Shown here piece after piece: positions 37,560 through 48,798 of a stretch of 64,000 bases of DNA. The notes under the pieces are model-generated. The model saw only the letters and a list, made by a program, of their open reading frames with translations, was not told the DNA's origin and ran no database searches. A program made the position numbers and the translations under genes. The stretch is from Chromohalobacter beijerinckii (GTDB lineage: Bacteria; Pseudomonadota; Gammaproteobacteria; Pseudomonadales; Halomonadaceae), in contig NZ_JAKGAK010000011.1 of NCBI RefSeq assembly GCF_023061185.1, forward strand, positions 36,684-100,683, read 5' to 3'. Position 1 is the first letter of the stretch. Every line of letters starts with the position of its first letter.

Positions 37560-37952
37560 CTAGAATACGGTGCAGATGACTTCACCACCGACACCGGCCT
37601 GACGCGCCGCACGATCGGTCATCACGCCCTGAGAAGTGGTGACGATCGCGATGCCCAGACCATCCGCGACTTTCGGCAGCGTGTCCTTGCCCTTGTAAGA
37701 GCGCAGGGACGGCTTGGAAAAGCGCTGGATGTGCTCGATGACCGGCTTACCCTCGAAGTACTTGAGAGTAACGGTCAGCTGGGGCTTGGCGCCTTCCGTG
37801 ACAGTGAAGTCGTGGATATAGCCCTCTTGCTTCAATACGCGAGCCACCTCGACCTTGAGGTTGGAAGACGGCATGGAAACCGTCTCCTTGGTGGCCATCT
37901 GCGCATTGCGGATACGGGTAAACATATCCGCCAGAGTATCTTGCATGCTCAT
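37560..37952 (-). CDS. rpsH: 30S ribosomal protein S8
   Basis: A 130-aa protein (E. coli 130) starting [18 protein letters not shown] and ending in [11 protein letters not shown]. In E. coli it is the spc-operon translational repressor. The frame can be extended to 38033, but the family N-terminus fixes the start at 37952. Confidence 0.98.
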   Translation of the reverse strand: MSMQDTLADMFTRIRNAQMATKETVSMPSSNLKVEVARVLKQEGYIHDFTVTEGAKPQLTVTLKYFEGKPVIEHIQRFSKPSLRSYKGKDTLPKVADGLGIAIVTTSQGVMTDRAARQAGVGGEVICTVF

Positions 37953-37980
37953 TACGTTGCGCTCCTGATTCTCGCGTAGC

Positions 37981-38286
37981 TTACCAACTGGACTTCTTGA
38001 GCCCAGGTACGTCGCCACGCATGGCGGCTTCACGCAGTTTATTGCGGCCCAAGCCGAACTTGTTGTAGAAGCCGTGCGGGCGACCGGTCACGCGGCAGCG
38101 ATTACGCTGACGCACCGGACTGGAATCGCGCGGCAACTCCTGAAGTTTCAGTTGGGCGTCGAAGCGCTCTTCATCAGAAGCGTTGACGTCATAGATGACG
38201 GCCTTGAGCTCGGCACGCTTGGCCGCGTACTTGTCTACCAGCTTCGCGCGCTTGAGCTCACGCTCAATCATGCTTTTCTTTGCCAT
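37981..38286 (-). CDS. rpsN: 30S ribosomal protein S14, zinc-free form
   Basis: A 101-aa protein of the long type without CxxC zinc-binding pairs. It includes [20 protein letters not shown] and the end VPGLKKSSW. It lies between rplE and rpsH. Confidence 0.99.
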   Translation of the reverse strand: MAKKSMIERELKRAKLVDKYAAKRAELKAVIYDVNASDEERFDAQLKLQELPRDSSPVRQRNRCRVTGRPHGFYNKFGLGRNKLREAAMRGDVPGLKKSSW

Positions 38287-38296
38287 GATCCCACCC

Positions 38297-38836
38297 TTAT
38301 TTCTTGAACGGGAAGTTCAGCGCGCTCAGCAGCGCACGGCCTTCTTCATCGGTGTTGGCAGTAGTGGTGACTGTGACATCCAACCCGCGAATACGATCAA
38401 TCTTATCATATTCGAGCTCGGGGAAGATGATCTGTTCACGCACACCCATTGAGTAGTTGCCACGACCATCGAAGGACTTGGGGTTCAGACCACGAAAGTC
38501 ACGAACGCGCGGAATCGCGACGTTCACGAGACGATCGAGGAAATCCCACATCCGTTCGCGACGTAAAGTCACCTTGATACCGATCGGCCAGCCCTCACGG
38601 ACCTTGAAGCCTGCGATGGACTTGCGTGCCTTGGTCACTACCGGCTTTTGACCGGAGAGTTTCTCCAGGTCGCCGACGGCGTTGTCGATCAGCTTCTTGT
38701 CGCTGGTCGCATCGCCGATGCCCATATTAAGGGTCACCTTGGTGATCCGCGGTATCTGCATCACGTTGGCGTAGCTGAACTGCTCTTGGAGCTGAGCTGC
38801 CACCTCGTTCTGATAACGTTCTTTCAAGTTCGCCAT
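38297..38836 (-). CDS. rplE: 50S ribosomal protein L5
   Basis: A 179-aa 5S rRNA-binding protein (E. coli 179) with [15 protein letters not shown] and GREQ-like [16 protein letters not shown]. It belongs to the spc operon. Confidence 0.99.
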   Translation of the reverse strand: MANLKERYQNEVAAQLQEQFSYANVMQIPRITKVTLNMGIGDATSDKKLIDNAVGDLEKLSGQKPVVTKARKSIAGFKVREGWPIGIKVTLRRERMWDFLDRLVNVAIPRVRDFRGLNPKSFDGRGNYSMGVREQIIFPELEYDKIDRIRGLDVTVTTTANTDEEGRALLSALNFPFKK

Positions 38837-38854
38837 TTTGCTACCCGACTCGCG

Positions 38855-39169
38855 TTAGGCGTCGATCTGCTTTTGCGTCGACTTGTAGATACGTACCTTG
38901 GTACCGTCTTCCTGAATCTGGAAGCCGACGCGATCCGCCTTACCGGTCTCCTGATTGAAGATGGCCACGTTGGATCCGTGAATCGGGGCCTCACGCTCGA
39001 CGATACCCCCCTGCTTGCCTTGCATGGGGTTAGGCTTGGTGTGACGTTTAATCATGTTCACACCGGACACGACATAGGACCCATCCAGGACCCGTTTGAT
39101 CGTGCCGCGCTTGCCCTTGTCCTTGCCGGCAATGACGATTACTTCGTCGTCACGTTTAATCTTTCGCAT
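38855..39169 (-). CDS. rplX: 50S ribosomal protein L24
   Basis: A 104-aa assembly-initiator protein with the KOW motif [17 protein letters not shown]. The start at 39169 has GAGGCGG upstream and matches the family's MRKIKRDDE; the frame extends 6 codons farther to 39187. Confidence 0.98.
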   Translation of the reverse strand: MRKIKRDDEVIVIAGKDKGKRGTIKRVLDGSYVVSGVNMIKRHTKPNPMQGKQGGIVEREAPIHGSNVAIFNQETGKADRVGFQIQEDGTKVRIYKSTQKQIDA

Positions 39170-39183
39170 ATCCGCCTCGCTCC

Positions 39184-39555
39184 TCACAGCACTTCAGGCG
39201 CTAGGGAAATGATCTTCATGAACTTCTCGTTGCGAAGCTCACGCGTAACCGGCCCGAAGATACGGGTACCGATCGGCTGCTCGTTGGCGTTTTGCAACAG
39301 AACGGCCGCATTTCCATCGAAGCGGATCAGTGAACCGTCTGTACGACGGACACCACTCTTGGTACGTACAACGACGGCCTTGAGAACCTGGCCTTTTTTG
39401 ACCTTGCCTCGCGGAATCGCTTCCTTGACCGTCACTTTGATGACGTCACCAACACGGGCGTAACGGCGGTGCGACCCGCCCAGCACCTTGATGCATTGCA
39501 CCCGGCGCGCGCCGCTGTTGTCGGCGACATCCAGCATTGTCTGCGTCTGAATCAT
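39184..39555 (-). CDS. rplN: 50S ribosomal protein L14
   Basis: A 123-aa protein (E. coli 123), start [19 protein letters not shown]. It is the first gene of the spc operon, 51 bases after rpsQ; no strong promoter is visible in that gap. Confidence 0.99.
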   Translation of the reverse strand: MIQTQTMLDVADNSGARRVQCIKVLGGSHRRYARVGDVIKVTVKEAIPRGKVKKGQVLKAVVVRTKSGVRRTDGSLIRFDGNAAVLLQNANEQPIGTRIFGPVTRELRNEKFMKIISLAPEVL

Positions 39556-39606
39556 CGGTTTTCTCCAAACCTAAACTGACTGCACTGGTGAAAGGCTCTG
39601 GCCTGC

Positions 39607-39867
39607 TCAGCCCTTGGCCTGCTCGACCACCTCGACCAGCGTCCAGGCTTTCAACTTGGAGATCGGACGGCACTCTTCGATAGAGACCGTATCCCCGACC
39701 TTCGCCTGATTCGCCTCGTCATGGGCGTGCAGTTTGGTGGAGCGCTTCACGTACTTGTCGTAAATCGGATGCCGGACACGGCGCTCGACCTGAACGACGA
39801 CGGACTTGTCCATCTTGTCGCTCACGACCTTGCCATTCAGTGTGCGGGCATTATTTTCTTCAGCCAT
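39607..39867 (-). CDS. rpsQ: 30S ribosomal protein S17
   Basis: An 86-aa OB-fold protein with [19 protein letters not shown] and the [17 protein letters not shown] end. The start at 39867 is preceded by an AGGTGA sequence and leaves one base to the rpmC stop. It is the last gene of the S10 operon. Confidence 0.97.
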   Translation of the reverse strand: MAEENNARTLNGKVVSDKMDKSVVVQVERRVRHPIYDKYVKRSTKLHAHDEANQAKVGDTVSIEECRPISKLKAWTLVEVVEQAKG

Positions 39868-39868
39868 C

Positions 39869-40060
39869 TCAGTCACCTGCCTTCTCATTGAGCACAGTCT
39901 TAACGCGAGCGATATCGCGACGCACCTGCTTGAGCAGATGGGTCTGGCTCAGCTGGCCGGTGGCCTTCTGCATGCGCAGGTTGAACTGCTCCCGGAGGAG
40001 CTCGAGCAGCTGCTGCTGAAGCGCTTCGACTGATTTTTCACGAATTTCCTGGGCTTTCAT
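39869..40060 (-). CDS. rpmC: 50S ribosomal protein L29
   Basis: A 63-aa helical protein (E. coli 63) starting [18 protein letters not shown]. The ATG at 40060 overlaps the rplP TGA by one base (TGATG); an adjacent GTG at 40063 is a less likely start. Confidence 0.98.
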   Translation of the reverse strand: MKAQEIREKSVEALQQQLLELLREQFNLRMQKATGQLSQTHLLKQVRRDIARVKTVLNEKAGD

Positions 40061-40473
40061 CACATCACCGTCCGTTTCACAAAGGTGGTGGAGACCGGGA
40101 ACTTCTGGGCGGCCAGGTCAAAAGCCTCACGCGCCAGCTCCTCGGAAACGCCTTCGATCTCGTAGAGCACCTTGCCGGGCTGGATTTGGGCGACCCAATA
40201 TTCAACGGAGCCCTTACCCTTACCCATACGGACTTCCAGCGGCTTCTCGGTAATCGGCTTATCCGGGAAGACGCGGATCCAGATCTTGCCGCCACGCTTG
40301 ACGTGACGCGTAATGGCACGACGGCCGGCTTCGATCTGGCGAGCGGTGATACGTCCGCGACCGGTGGCTTTCAGACCGTACTCGCCGAAGCTCACCTTGC
40401 TTCCGCGATGCGCGAGACCGCGATTACGGCCTTTCTGCACCTTGCGAAATTTCGTACGCTTGGGTTGTAACAT
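40060..40473 (-). CDS. rplP: 50S ribosomal protein L16
   Basis: A 137-aa protein (E. coli 136), start [19 protein letters not shown], with [20 protein letters not shown]. It belongs to the S10 operon and is coupled to rpmC. Confidence 0.99.
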   Translation of the reverse strand: MLQPKRTKFRKVQKGRNRGLAHRGSKVSFGEYGLKATGRGRITARQIEAGRRAITRHVKRGGKIWIRVFPDKPITEKPLEVRMGKGKGSVEYWVAQIQPGKVLYEIEGVSEELAREAFDLAAQKFPVSTTFVKRTVM

Positions 40474-40488
40474 CGATCCACTCTCCCC

Positions 40489-41187
40489 TTACTTGGAACC
40501 TTTCTTCTTGGGCCCCGGTGCCTGAGCTTGTTTCTGCTTGGCACGCACTTCCTCGATGCCGCCGAGGATCTCACCCTTGAAGACCCACACTTTGACGCCG
40601 ATAACGCCGTAAGTGGTGTGCGCTTCGTAAGTGGCGTAATCGATGTCGGCGCGCAGCGTGTGCAGCGGCACGCGACCTTCGCGATACCATTCGGTACGCG
40701 CGATTTCCGCACCACCAAGACGCCCTGACAACTGGATCTTGATGCCACCAGCGCCCAGACGCATGGCGTTCTGCACGGCGCGCTTCATGGCACGACGGAA
40801 CATCACGCGGCGCTCAAGTTGGCCGCAGACGTTCTGCGCGACGAGCTGTGCGTCGAGCTCGGGCTTGCGTACCTCTTCGATATTGACGTGCACGGGCACG
40901 CCCATCATCTCGGAGAGGTCACGACGCAGGCGATCGACATCCTCGCCTTTCTTGCCAATCACGATGCCCGGACGAGCGGTGTGAATGGTGATGCGTGCGT
41001 TGTTTGCTGGACGCTCGATGGTGATGTCGCTCACAGAGGCGTTTTTCAAACGCTGCTCCAGGAAACGGCGCACTTCGAGGTCATTATTCAGCTTATCGGC
41101 ATAAGCACCACGCTCGGCGTACCAGACGGAGCGGTGATCCTTAACGATGCCTAGCCGAATACCTGTCGGATTTACTTTCTGACCCAT
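40489..41187 (-). CDS. rpsC: 30S ribosomal protein S3
   Basis: A 232-aa protein (E. coli 233) with the KH domain around [19 protein letters not shown]. The start at 41187 ([14 protein letters not shown]) has AGGAG upstream; the frame can be extended 15 codons without support. Confidence 0.98.
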   Translation of the reverse strand: MGQKVNPTGIRLGIVKDHRSVWYAERGAYADKLNNDLEVRRFLEQRLKNASVSDITIERPANNARITIHTARPGIVIGKKGEDVDRLRRDLSEMMGVPVHVNIEEVRKPELDAQLVAQNVCGQLERRVMFRRAMKRAVQNAMRLGAGGIKIQLSGRLGGAEIARTEWYREGRVPLHTLRADIDYATYEAHTTYGVIGVKVWVFKGEILGGIEEVRAKQKQAQAPGPKKKGSK

Positions 41188-41198
41188 CTGGTCGACTC

Positions 41199-41531
41199 CT
41201 ACTTCTCGGCTACCTTGACGGTGATGTGGCAAGTGCGCTTCAAAATGCGATCCGCACGGCCCTTGGCGCGAGGCTGGATGCGCTTAAGCGTCATGCCCTC
41301 ATCGACGCAGATGGTCGAGACACGCAGCTCGTCGATGTCCATGCCATTGTTTTCTTCCGCATTCGCGATGGCGGACTGAAGCACTTTCTTGACGATCTTC
41401 GCCGCTTTCTTCGGCGAATACGTCAATGTATCCAGTGCTTCGGCGACCGGCTTACCGCGCACCAGGTCAGCCACCAAACGGGCCTTCTGGGCGGATAAAC
41501 GAGCGCCACGCAGCTTTGCTGTGACTTCCAT
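41199..41531 (-). CDS. rplV: 50S ribosomal protein L22
   Basis: A 110-aa protein (E. coli 110) with the exit-tunnel loop region [20 protein letters not shown]. It belongs to the S10 operon. Confidence 0.99.
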   Translation of the reverse strand: MEVTAKLRGARLSAQKARLVADLVRGKPVAEALDTLTYSPKKAAKIVKKVLQSAIANAEENNGMDIDELRVSTICVDEGMTLKRIQPRAKGRADRILKRTCHITVKVAEK

Positions 41532-41549
41532 CTCTCTAACCTCTCTGGC

Positions 41550-41825
41550 TTACCGTTTGGCTTTCTTGTCCGCCGCATGGCCGCGGTAGGTGCGGGTGGC
41601 AGCGAATTCGCCCAGCTTGTGGCCAACCATTTCCTCGGAGACATGCACCGGGACATGTTGACGCCCGTTATGGACTGCAATGGTGAGCCCGACCATATTC
41701 GGCAGGATCATGGAGCGACGCGACCAGGTCTTGATCGGTTTGCGGTCGCTCTTCTCCACTGCAGTCTCAACCTTCTTCAGCAGATGAAGGTCAATAAAAG
41801 GACCTTTCTTCAGTGAACGTGGCAC
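41550..41825 (-). CDS. rpsS: 30S ribosomal protein S19
   Basis: A 91-aa head protein (E. coli 92), start [20 protein letters not shown], with [14 protein letters not shown]. It belongs to the S10 operon. Confidence 0.99.
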   Translation of the reverse strand: MPRSLKKGPFIDLHLLKKVETAVEKSDRKPIKTWSRRSMILPNMVGLTIAVHNGRQHVPVHVSEEMVGHKLGEFAATRTYRGHAADKKAKR

Positions 41826-41858
41826 AGCCGTTACCTCTTAATGTCTTGGCGTTAGATC

Positions 41859-42689
41859 TTACTTCCGGGCCTTACGGCGACGGACGATCAGCTTGTCGGT
41901 GCGCTTGTTCTTGCGGGTCTTATGGCCCTTGGTGGGGATGCCCCACGGGCTGACCGGATGACGGCCACCGCTGGAGCGGCCTTCACCACCACCATGCGGA
42001 TGGTCCACCGGGTTCATCGCGACACCGCGAACCGTCGGACGCACGCCTCTCCAGCGCTTCGCACCGGCCTTGCCAAGTTGACGGAGGCTGTGCTCGGAAT
42101 TGCCCACTTCACCCAAGGTTGCACGGCATTCTGCCAAAATCTTGCGCATCTCGCCGGAACGTAGACGCACAGTGGCGTAGTTGCCTTCACGTGCTACCAC
42201 TTGGGCACTGGCACCGGCACTCCGTGCGATCTGAGCACCCTTGCCGGGCTTCATCTCGATGCAGTGCACGGTCGACCCTACCGGAATGTTACGCAGCGGC
42301 AGCGCGTTACCACGCTTGATCGCTGCATTGACGCCGGACTCCAAGCGGTCGCCCGCTTTCACGCCACGCGGAGCGATGATGTAGCGACGCTCGCCGTCCA
42401 GGTACTTGAGCAGCGCAATGTTAGCGCTACGATTGGGATCGTATTCGAGGCGCTCAACGACAGCGGCAACGCCATCCTTGGCACGTTTGAAATCGATCAC
42501 ACGATAGTGCTGACGGTGACCACCCCCGACATGACGGGTAGTGATACGACCGTTATTGTTACGACCGCCGCTCTTGGATTTCTTCTCCAATAGGCCGGCA
42601 TAAGGGCGACCCTTGTAGAGCTCGTCGTTGACGACTTTGATGACGTGACGACGACCGGCGGACGTGGGTTTGGTCTTAACAACTGCCAT
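41859..42689 (-). CDS. rplB: 50S ribosomal protein L2
   Basis: A 276-aa protein (E. coli 273) near the peptidyl-transferase centre. The conserved C-terminal [17 protein letters not shown] contains the functionally important His. The start at 42689 ([16 protein letters not shown]) is the family start; the frame extends to 42794 without support. Confidence 0.99.
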   Translation of the reverse strand: MAVVKTKPTSAGRRHVIKVVNDELYKGRPYAGLLEKKSKSGGRNNNGRITTRHVGGGHRQHYRVIDFKRAKDGVAAVVERLEYDPNRSANIALLKYLDGERRYIIAPRGVKAGDRLESGVNAAIKRGNALPLRNIPVGSTVHCIEMKPGKGAQIARSAGASAQVVAREGNYATVRLRSGEMRKILAECRATLGEVGNSEHSLRQLGKAGAKRWRGVRPTVRGVAMNPVDHPHGGGEGRSSGGRHPVSPWGIPTKGHKTRKNKRTDKLIVRRRKARK

Positions 42690-42705
42690 GATCCGTACTC
42701 CTGCC

Positions 42706-43002
42706 TTACTCGGCGCCAGAGAAGTCTTCGAGAGTCTCGCCGGCCGCCAGTGTGACGTATGCCTTGCGATATCCCTTGCGCAGACCAACACCATGCTGCG
42801 TGCGCTTGGTCTTACCCTTGACGTTCAAGACCTGCACGCCAGCGACCTTCTTCTCGAAGAGCGCTTCGACGGCTTTCTTGATCTCGGGCTTGGTCGCGTC
42901 CTGGGCCACCTTGAACACGTACTGGTTGTTTTCGGCGGCGAATGCGGCCTTCTCGGTCATATGAGGCCCGAGCAGAACCTTGAATACGCGTTCCTGGTTC
43001 AT
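42706..43002 (-). CDS. rplW: 50S ribosomal protein L23
   Basis: A 98-aa exit-tunnel protein that docks SRP and trigger factor in known ribosomes. It includes [11 protein letters not shown] and [19 protein letters not shown]. Its start overlaps the rplD stop by 4 bases. Confidence 0.98.
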   Translation of the reverse strand: MNQERVFKVLLGPHMTEKAAFAAENNQYVFKVAQDATKPEIKKAVEALFEKKVAGVQVLNVKGKTKRTQHGVGLRKGYRKAYVTLAAGETLEDFSGAE

Positions 43003-43607
43003 CCCAGCTTCTCCTCGAATTTACGCAGAGCGGAAACGGTGACCAGCACCTTGTCAAAGGCAACCAGGCTCACCGGATCGGCAGCCGCGACATCCACTAC
43101 ATCGACGTAGGGAATGTTACGCGCGGCGAGAAACAACTTTTCGTCGATGTCTTCGGTGACGATCAGCGCTTTCTCGAGATCCAGGTCCTTCAGCTTGGCA
43201 ATCAGCTGCTTGGTCTTGGGGGCATCCACCGCAATGCTGTCAACGACGACTAGACGTTCCTGACGCACCAGCTCGGAGAGAATCGAGCGCATGGCCGCGC
43301 GGTACATCTTGCGGTTGACTTTCTGGGTGTAGTCTTGCGGACGTGCTGCAAAGGTCACACCACCACTACGCCACAGTGGCGAGCGAATAGTGCCGGCACG
43401 AGCACGGCCGGTTCCCTTTTGACGCCACGGCTTCTTGCCGCCGCCACGTACTTCAGCGCGAGTCTTCTGTGCACGAGTCCCCTGGCGACCGGCTGCGAAA
43501 TACGCAGTCACGACCTGGTGGACCAGCGACTCGTTAAACTCTTTACCGAAGGTAGCGTCGGACACTTCGACAGTGCCGGCTTCGGCACCTGCGAGATTCA
43601 AATTCAT
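42999..43607 (-). CDS. rplD: 50S ribosomal protein L4
   Basis: A 202-aa protein (E. coli 201) with [20 protein letters not shown] in the tunnel loop. In E. coli it represses its own S10 operon. The start at 43607 ([11 protein letters not shown]) aligns with E. coli L4; an ATG three codons earlier (43616) is too close to the GAGGGG ribosome-binding site. Confidence 0.98.
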   Translation of the reverse strand: MNLNLAGAEAGTVEVSDATFGKEFNESLVHQVVTAYFAAGRQGTRAQKTRAEVRGGGKKPWRQKGTGRARAGTIRSPLWRSGGVTFAARPQDYTQKVNRKMYRAAMRSILSELVRQERLVVVDSIAVDAPKTKQLIAKLKDLDLEKALIVTEDIDEKLFLAARNIPYVDVVDVAAADPVSLVAFDKVLVTVSALRKFEEKLG

Positions 43608-43621
43608 CGGTCTCATACCCC

Positions 43622-44260
43622 TCAGCGAGCTTTAACGGCACTGCGTACGATGACTTCGCAGTCGGTCGCACCCGGCACGGCGCCTTTGACCAGCAGCAAA
43701 TTACGCTCGGCATCGACGCGCACGATTTCCAGGCTCTGGACGGTCACACGCTCATTGCCCATCTGACCGGCCATCTTCTTGCCCTTGAAGACGCGACCCG
43801 GCGTCTGGCACATACCGATGGAGCCCGGAGCGCGGTGCGCAAGCGAGTTGCCGTGACCATTGTCTTGGGTGCGGAAATTCCAGCGCTTGACGGCGCCCTG
43901 GAAGCCCTTGCCTTTAGAGGTGCCAGTCACATCGACTTTCTGACCGGCTTCAAAGAGGGATACGGTGATGTTGCCGCCCACTTCAGGAGCATCTTCGCCC
44001 TCTTCCAAGCGAAACTCCATCAATGCACGACCGGCCTCGACACCTGACTTGGCATACTGCCCTGCGGCAGCTTTGGTCAGATGCTTGGCCTTGCGGGATC
44101 CCGAAGTCACCTGAATCGCGCTATAGCCGTCGGTTTCGACAGTCTTAACGCGAGTCACGCGATTCGGCTCGACCTCGATAACGGTTACGGGCACAGAAGC
44201 GCCATTTTCGGTAAAGATGCGGGTCATGCCGCTCTTCTTACCGACCAAACCGATAGTCAT
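43622..44260 (-). CDS. rplC: 50S ribosomal protein L3
   Basis: A 212-aa protein (E. coli 209), start [20 protein letters not shown], with the conserved [20 protein letters not shown] region that contains the methylatable Gln. AAGGAG precedes the start. A structured 130-base gap separates it from rpsJ. Confidence 0.99.
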   Translation of the reverse strand: MTIGLVGKKSGMTRIFTENGASVPVTVIEVEPNRVTRVKTVETDGYSAIQVTSGSRKAKHLTKAAAGQYAKSGVEAGRALMEFRLEEGEDAPEVGGNITVSLFEAGQKVDVTGTSKGKGFQGAVKRWNFRTQDNGHGNSLAHRAPGSIGMCQTPGRVFKGKKMAGQMGNERVTVQSLEIVRVDAERNLLLVKGAVPGATDCEVIVRSAVKAR

Positions 44261-44321
44261 GTTCAGTCTCCTTTAGTGTACGGGGCTATCACCCGCTATG
44301 GCTGCCCTTTCCAGAGCATTC

Positions 44322-44380
44322 CACTAGCACATTGTGTGACGCCGTCCCGGCGTGGCGACCTTGTGGAAAAGCCGCTAGTG
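44322..44380 (-). other. Potential structured RNA between rpsJ and rplC
   Basis: Within the 130-base gap an outer 7-bp inverted repeat (CACTAGC 44322-44328 with GCTAGTG 44374-44380) encloses a perfect 6-bp hairpin (44339-44344 with 44348-44353, loop of three). It could be an intercistronic regulatory or processing structure in the S10 operon mRNA. Confidence 0.4.
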
Positions 44381-44390
44381 ACTAGTGTGA

Positions 44391-44702
44391 TCAGTCGAGC
44401 TTGATTTGCACATCCACGCCAGCGGCGAGGTCGAGCTTCATCAGCGCGTCTACGGTTTTTTCCGTGGGTTCGACAATGTCGAGCACACGCTTATGAGTGC
44501 GAATCTCGTACTGATCGCGCGCGTCCTTGTTGACGTGCGGCGAGATCAATACGGTATAGCGCTCGCGATTAGTCGGTAGTGGGATCGGACCACGGACCTG
44601 AGCACCCGTACGCTTCGCGGTATCCACGATTTCTTGCGCGGACTGGTCAATCAGGCGATGGTCAAAGGCCTTCAACCGAATGCGAATCTTTTGGTTCTGC
44701 AT
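44391..44702 (-). CDS. rpsJ: 30S ribosomal protein S10
   Basis: A 103-aa protein (E. coli NusE 103) that also acts in antitermination. It starts [19 protein letters not shown] and includes [16 protein letters not shown]. It is the first gene of the S10 operon, under a consensus sigma-70 promoter upstream. Confidence 0.99.
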   Translation of the reverse strand: MQNQKIRIRLKAFDHRLIDQSAQEIVDTAKRTGAQVRGPIPLPTNRERYTVLISPHVNKDARDQYEIRTHKRVLDIVEPTEKTVDALMKLDLAAGVDVQIKLD

Positions 44703-44726
44703 TAGCCTTAAACTCCAATGGATGTC

Positions 44727-44795
44727 GACGGCGCGAGCCGTCTACCCACGCATTCAAAGGATGCGCATTATAGGCAGGCTGACAGTGACTGTCAA
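44727..44795 (-). promoter_or_regulatory. Consensus sigma-70 promoter and leader hairpin of the S10 operon
   Basis: On the minus strand TTGACA (44790-44795) and TATAAT (44767-44772) are separated by exactly 17 bases, a perfect consensus. A GACGGC/GCCGTC hairpin (44727-44742) lies in the leader. The leader is only about 55-60 bases, much shorter than the L4-responsive leader of E. coli. Confidence 0.9.
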
Positions 44796-44805
44796 ACATG
44801 CACAG

Positions 44806-44833
44806 AAAGGGGGCTCCTCAAAGGAGCCCCCTT
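44806..44833 (-). terminator. Intrinsic terminator after tuf
   Basis: A perfect 10-bp stem, GGGGGCTCCT with a 3-base loop, is followed on the minus strand by TTTCTG. It lies 22 bases after the tuf stop and separates the str operon from the S10 promoter. Confidence 0.9.
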
Positions 44834-44855
44834 CGATCATCGAAGGGCGAAACCC

Positions 44856-46049
44856 TTACTTGACGATCTTGGCGACAACACCGGCACCCACGGTACGTCC
44901 ACCTTCGCGAACCGCGAAGCGCAGGCCGTCTTCCATGGCGATCGGCGCGATCAGCGTCACAGTCATCTGGACGTTGTCGCCCGGCATGACCATTTCAACG
45001 CCTTCCGGCAGCTCACAAGTACCGGTCACGTCAGTGGTCCGGAAGTAAAACTGCGGACGATAGCCCTTGAAGAACGGGGTATGACGACCGCCTTCTTCCT
45101 TGGACAGCACGTAAACTTCGGCTTCGAAGGTAGTGTGGGGCTTGATGGTACCCGGCTTGGCCAGCACCTGACCACGCTCGACGTCGTCACGCTTGGTGCC
45201 ACGCAACAGCGCGCCAATGTTCTCGCCAGCACGACCTTCGTCGAGCAACTTGCGGAACATTTCGACACCGGTAACGGTCGTCTTGACGGTATCCTTGAGA
45301 CCCACGATCTCGACTTCTTCGCCAGACTTGACGACGCCGCGTTCGACACGACCGGTCACAACGGTACCGCGACCGGAGATGGAGAACACGTCTTCGATCG
45401 GCATCAGGAACGGCTGATCGATGGCACGTTCCGGCTCCGGGATGTAGGCATCCAGAGCCTTGATCAGGTTGGCAACGGCAGTCGTACCCATGCCGTTATC
45501 ATCCTTGCCTTCCAGCGCCATCAGAGCGGAGCCGGTGATGATCGGGCAGTCGTCGCCTGGGAAGTCGTACTCGTTGAGGAGCTCACGAACTTCCATTTCG
45601 ACCAGCTCGAGCAGCTCTTCGTCGTCGACCATGTCGGCCTTGTTCAGGAACACGACGATGTTCGGAACGCCAACCTGGCGAGACAGCAGGATGTGCTCGC
45701 GCGTCTGCGGCATGGGGCCATCCGCGGCGCTGCAGACCAGGATAGCGCCGTCCATCTGAGCGGCACCAGTGATCATGTTCTTGACGTAGTCGGCGTGCCC
45801 GGGGCAGTCGACGTGCGCGTAGTGGCGCTCTTCGGACTGGTATTCGACGTGAGCAGTCGCGATGGTGATACCGCGCTCACGCTCTTCCGGCGCGTTGTCG
45901 ATGGTGTCGAATTCGCGCCAGTCGCCGCCGAAAACCTCCGCGGAAACGCGAGTCAGTGCCGCAGTCAGCGTGGTCTTGCCATGGTCGACGTGACCGATGG
46001 TACCGACGTTGATATGCGATTTGGTACGTTCAAATTTTTCCTTAGCCAC
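44856..46049 (-). CDS. tuf: Elongation factor Tu
   Basis: A 397-aa GTPase that delivers aminoacyl-tRNA. G motifs are [25 protein letters not shown] and NKADM. It is the last gene of the str operon, 29 bases after fusA. It is the only tuf in this window; the second copy usual near secE is missing. Confidence 0.99.
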   Translation of the reverse strand: MAKEKFERTKSHINVGTIGHVDHGKTTLTAALTRVSAEVFGGDWREFDTIDNAPEERERGITIATAHVEYQSEERHYAHVDCPGHADYVKNMITGAAQMDGAILVCSAADGPMPQTREHILLSRQVGVPNIVVFLNKADMVDDEELLELVEMEVRELLNEYDFPGDDCPIITGSALMALEGKDDNGMGTTAVANLIKALDAYIPEPERAIDQPFLMPIEDVFSISGRGTVVTGRVERGVVKSGEEVEIVGLKDTVKTTVTGVEMFRKLLDEGRAGENIGALLRGTKRDDVERGQVLAKPGTIKPHTTFEAEVYVLSKEEGGRHTPFFKGYRPQFYFRTTDVTGTCELPEGVEMVMPGDNVQMTVTLIAPIAMEDGLRFAVREGGRTVGAGVVAKIVK

Positions 46050-46078
46050 TGCTATAACCTCTTTACGTTAGCTAACGG

Positions 46079-48199
46079 TTAACCATTCTGGTTGATGACG
46101 GCTTCAACGACGCTGGAGGGCGCCTCTTCGTAATCCGCAAACTCCATAGTGTAGCTTGCGCGGCCCTGGGTCTGAGAACGCAAATCGGTCGCGTAACCGA
46201 ACATCTCAGCCAGCGGCACCGTGGCGCGGATAATCTTGCCTGCCGGCGAGTCATCCATGCCCTGAACGAGGCCACGGCGGCGGTTAATGTCGCCCATAAC
46301 ATCCCCCATGAACTCTTCGGGAGTCACGACCTCAACCTTCATCACCGGCTCCAGCAGCACGGCCTTGGCCTTCGGCGCGCCTTCCTTGATCGCCATGGAA
46401 GAGGCAACCTTGAACGCAGTCTCGTTCGAGTCCACGTCATGGTAGGAACCATCGAACAGCGTGACCTTGACGTCAATCATCGGGTAACCCGCGATGACCC
46501 CGTTCTGCAGCTGCTCATAGGCCCCTTTCTCGACGGCCGGCACGTATTCCTTGGGAACCACACCACCGACGATTTCGGAGGCGAACTTGAAGTTCATGTC
46601 TTCGTCTTCGCCCTTGTCTTCGGCCGTCAGCGGCTCGATGCGCAGCAGCACGTGACCGTACTGACCACGACCGCCCGACTGACGAACGAACTTGCCTTCC
46701 TGCTCGACACTGGCGCGAATCGTTTCGCGGTAGGCTACCTGCGGCTTACCGATATTGGCGTCGACTTTGAATTCGCGACGCAGACGATCGACGATGATGT
46801 CGAGATGAAGCTCACCCATGCCAGAAATGATCGTCTGACCGGTTTCCTCGTCGGTCTTGACGCGGAACGAAGGATCTTCCTGAGCCAACTTGCCCAGCGC
46901 GGTCCCCATCTTCTCCTGGTCGGGCTTGGATTTCGGCTCCACGGCGACCGAGATCACCGGATCCGGAAACTCCATACGCTCAAGAATGATCTTGTCCTGC
47001 AGATCACAGAGGGTGTCACCGGTGGTGACATCCTTGAGCCCGATGCACGCAGCGATATCGCCCGCGTAGACTTCCTTGATCTCCTCGCGTGAATTGGAGT
47101 GCATCTGGACGATACGGCCCACGCGCTCCTTCTTGCTCTTCACGGAATTGAAGATGCTGTCACCGGACTTGAGCACACCCGAATAGACACGGATAAAGGT
47201 CAGTGTCCCGACGAACGGGTCAGTGGCGATCTTGAAAGCCAGCGCAGCGAAAGGTGCTTTATCGTCAGCTTCACGCGTGGCGATTGTGCCATCCTTGTCG
47301 TCAAGCTCACCTTCGATAGCCTTGACCTCGGTGGGCGACGGCATGTATTCGATCACGCCATCGAGTACCGCCTGGACGCCCTTGTTCTTGAACGCGCTCC
47401 CGCACGTCACCAGAACGATTTCGTTATCCAGAGTACGGCGACGCAAGCCAGCCTTGATGTCCGCCTCGGAGAGGGCGCCCTCTTCGAGGTATTTGTCCAT
47501 CAACTCTTCGGACGCCTCGGCGGCAGCTTCGACCATCGCCTCGCGATACTTCTCAGCGGTTTCCTTGAGCTCATCGGGAATGTCGACCAGCTCATAGTTC
47601 ATGCCGTGATTGGCTTCGTCCCAGAGAATGCCCTTCATCTGGATCAGGTCGATAACCCCTTTGAAGTTATCTTCCGCGCCCCAGTTGATCTGGATCGGAA
47701 CAGTATTGGCTCCCAGCTTCTGCTTGAGCTGGTCGAGCACCATGAAGTAATCGGCCCCGGCGCGGTCCATCTTGTTGACGAACACCATACGCGGAACTTC
47801 ATACTTGTTGGCCTGACGCCAGACTGTTTCGGTTTGCGGCTGCACACCGGAGGAGCCACAAAGCACAACGACAGCACCGTCGAGGACACGCAAGGAACGT
47901 TCGACTTCGATCGTGAAGTCAACGTGTCCCGGTGTATCGATGATATTGATACGATGCTCATCGAACTGCTTGCTCATCCCCTGCCAGAAACAGGTCGTCG
48001 CAGCGGAGGTGATTGTGATACCACGCTCCTGCTCCTGCTCCATCCAGTCCATGGTGGCAGCACCATCATGAACCTCGCCAACCTTGTGAGACAGGCCGGT
48101 GTAGAACAGGACACGCTCGGTAGTGGTAGTCTTCCCGGCGTCGACGTGAGCCACGATACCGATATTACGGTAGCGATTAAGCGGAGTCTTGCGTGCCAC
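46079..48199 (-). CDS. fusA: Elongation factor G
   Basis: A 706-aa translocation GTPase (E. coli 704). G motifs are [29 protein letters not shown] and [10 protein letters not shown], followed by domains II-V. It lies between rpsG and tuf. A 580-aa open frame on the opposite strand is a shadow. Confidence 0.99.
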   Translation of the reverse strand: MARKTPLNRYRNIGIVAHVDAGKTTTTERVLFYTGLSHKVGEVHDGAATMDWMEQEQERGITITSAATTCFWQGMSKQFDEHRINIIDTPGHVDFTIEVERSLRVLDGAVVVLCGSSGVQPQTETVWRQANKYEVPRMVFVNKMDRAGADYFMVLDQLKQKLGANTVPIQINWGAEDNFKGVIDLIQMKGILWDEANHGMNYELVDIPDELKETAEKYREAMVEAAAEASEELMDKYLEEGALSEADIKAGLRRRTLDNEIVLVTCGSAFKNKGVQAVLDGVIEYMPSPTEVKAIEGELDDKDGTIATREADDKAPFAALAFKIATDPFVGTLTFIRVYSGVLKSGDSIFNSVKSKKERVGRIVQMHSNSREEIKEVYAGDIAACIGLKDVTTGDTLCDLQDKIILERMEFPDPVISVAVEPKSKPDQEKMGTALGKLAQEDPSFRVKTDEETGQTIISGMGELHLDIIVDRLRREFKVDANIGKPQVAYRETIRASVEQEGKFVRQSGGRGQYGHVLLRIEPLTAEDKGEDEDMNFKFASEIVGGVVPKEYVPAVEKGAYEQLQNGVIAGYPMIDVKVTLFDGSYHDVDSNETAFKVASSMAIKEGAPKAKAVLLEPVMKVEVVTPEEFMGDVMGDINRRRGLVQGMDDSPAGKIIRATVPLAEMFGYATDLRSQTQGRASYTMEFADYEEAPSSVVEAVINQNG

Positions 48200-48217
48200 G
48201 ATGGAATACCCCGTTGG

Positions 48218-48688
48218 TTAGAAGCGGTAGTGAGAGAAGGCCTTGTTGGCATCTGCCATGCGATGCACGTCTTCACGCTTCTTCACAGCAGCACCCTTGC
48301 CTTCGGCGGCGTCCAGCATTTCGCCAGCGAGGCGCTGCACCATGGTCTTCTCACCACGACTGCGCGCCGCATCCACCAGCCAACGCATGGCCAGGGCCTG
48401 ACGGCGAGAAGGACGGACTTCCACGGGCACCTGATAGGTCGCACCGCCAACGCGGCGAGACTTAACCTCGACCATCGGCTGGATCGTTTCCAGCGCCTTG
48501 TCGAAGATTTCCAACGGCTCATCCTTGCTACGTTCGGCAACCCTGTCCAGCGCACCGTAGACGATACGCTCAGCTACAGATTTCTTGCCGTTGATCATCA
48601 GGTGATTCATGAACTTGGCCAGACGCTCACTTCCGAATTTCGGATCCGGGAGGATTTCGCGTTTGGCGACAACTTTTCTTCTAGGCAT
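48218..48688 (-). CDS. rpsG: 30S ribosomal protein S7
   Basis: A 156-aa primary assembly protein (E. coli 156-179 aa by strain), start [20 protein letters not shown]. In E. coli it represses the str operon by binding the rpsL-rpsG gap. Here that gap is 110 bases and includes a GATCGC-AAA-GCGATC hairpin (48786-48800) overlapping the rpsL stop. Confidence 0.98.
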   Translation of the reverse strand: MPRRKVVAKREILPDPKFGSERLAKFMNHLMINGKKSVAERIVYGALDRVAERSKDEPLEIFDKALETIQPMVEVKSRRVGGATYQVPVEVRPSRRQALAMRWLVDAARSRGEKTMVQRLAGEMLDAAEGKGAAVKKREDVHRMADANKAFSHYRF

Positions 48689-48798
48689 GATAAGCCCTCG
48701 TTTCGAAGGGTCCTTCAGGTAAACTCGAGACAACGCATCGCGCGCTCGACCTTACTCTTATCTGACCGACAACAGTTGAAGTCTAGATCGCTTTGCGA

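Noticed and set aside
44718..46082. 454-codon open frame antisense to tuf
   Set aside because: It mirrors the tuf gene exactly, has His/Asp/Val-rich shadow composition and no ribosome-binding site; it arises from strong codon bias on the opposite strand.
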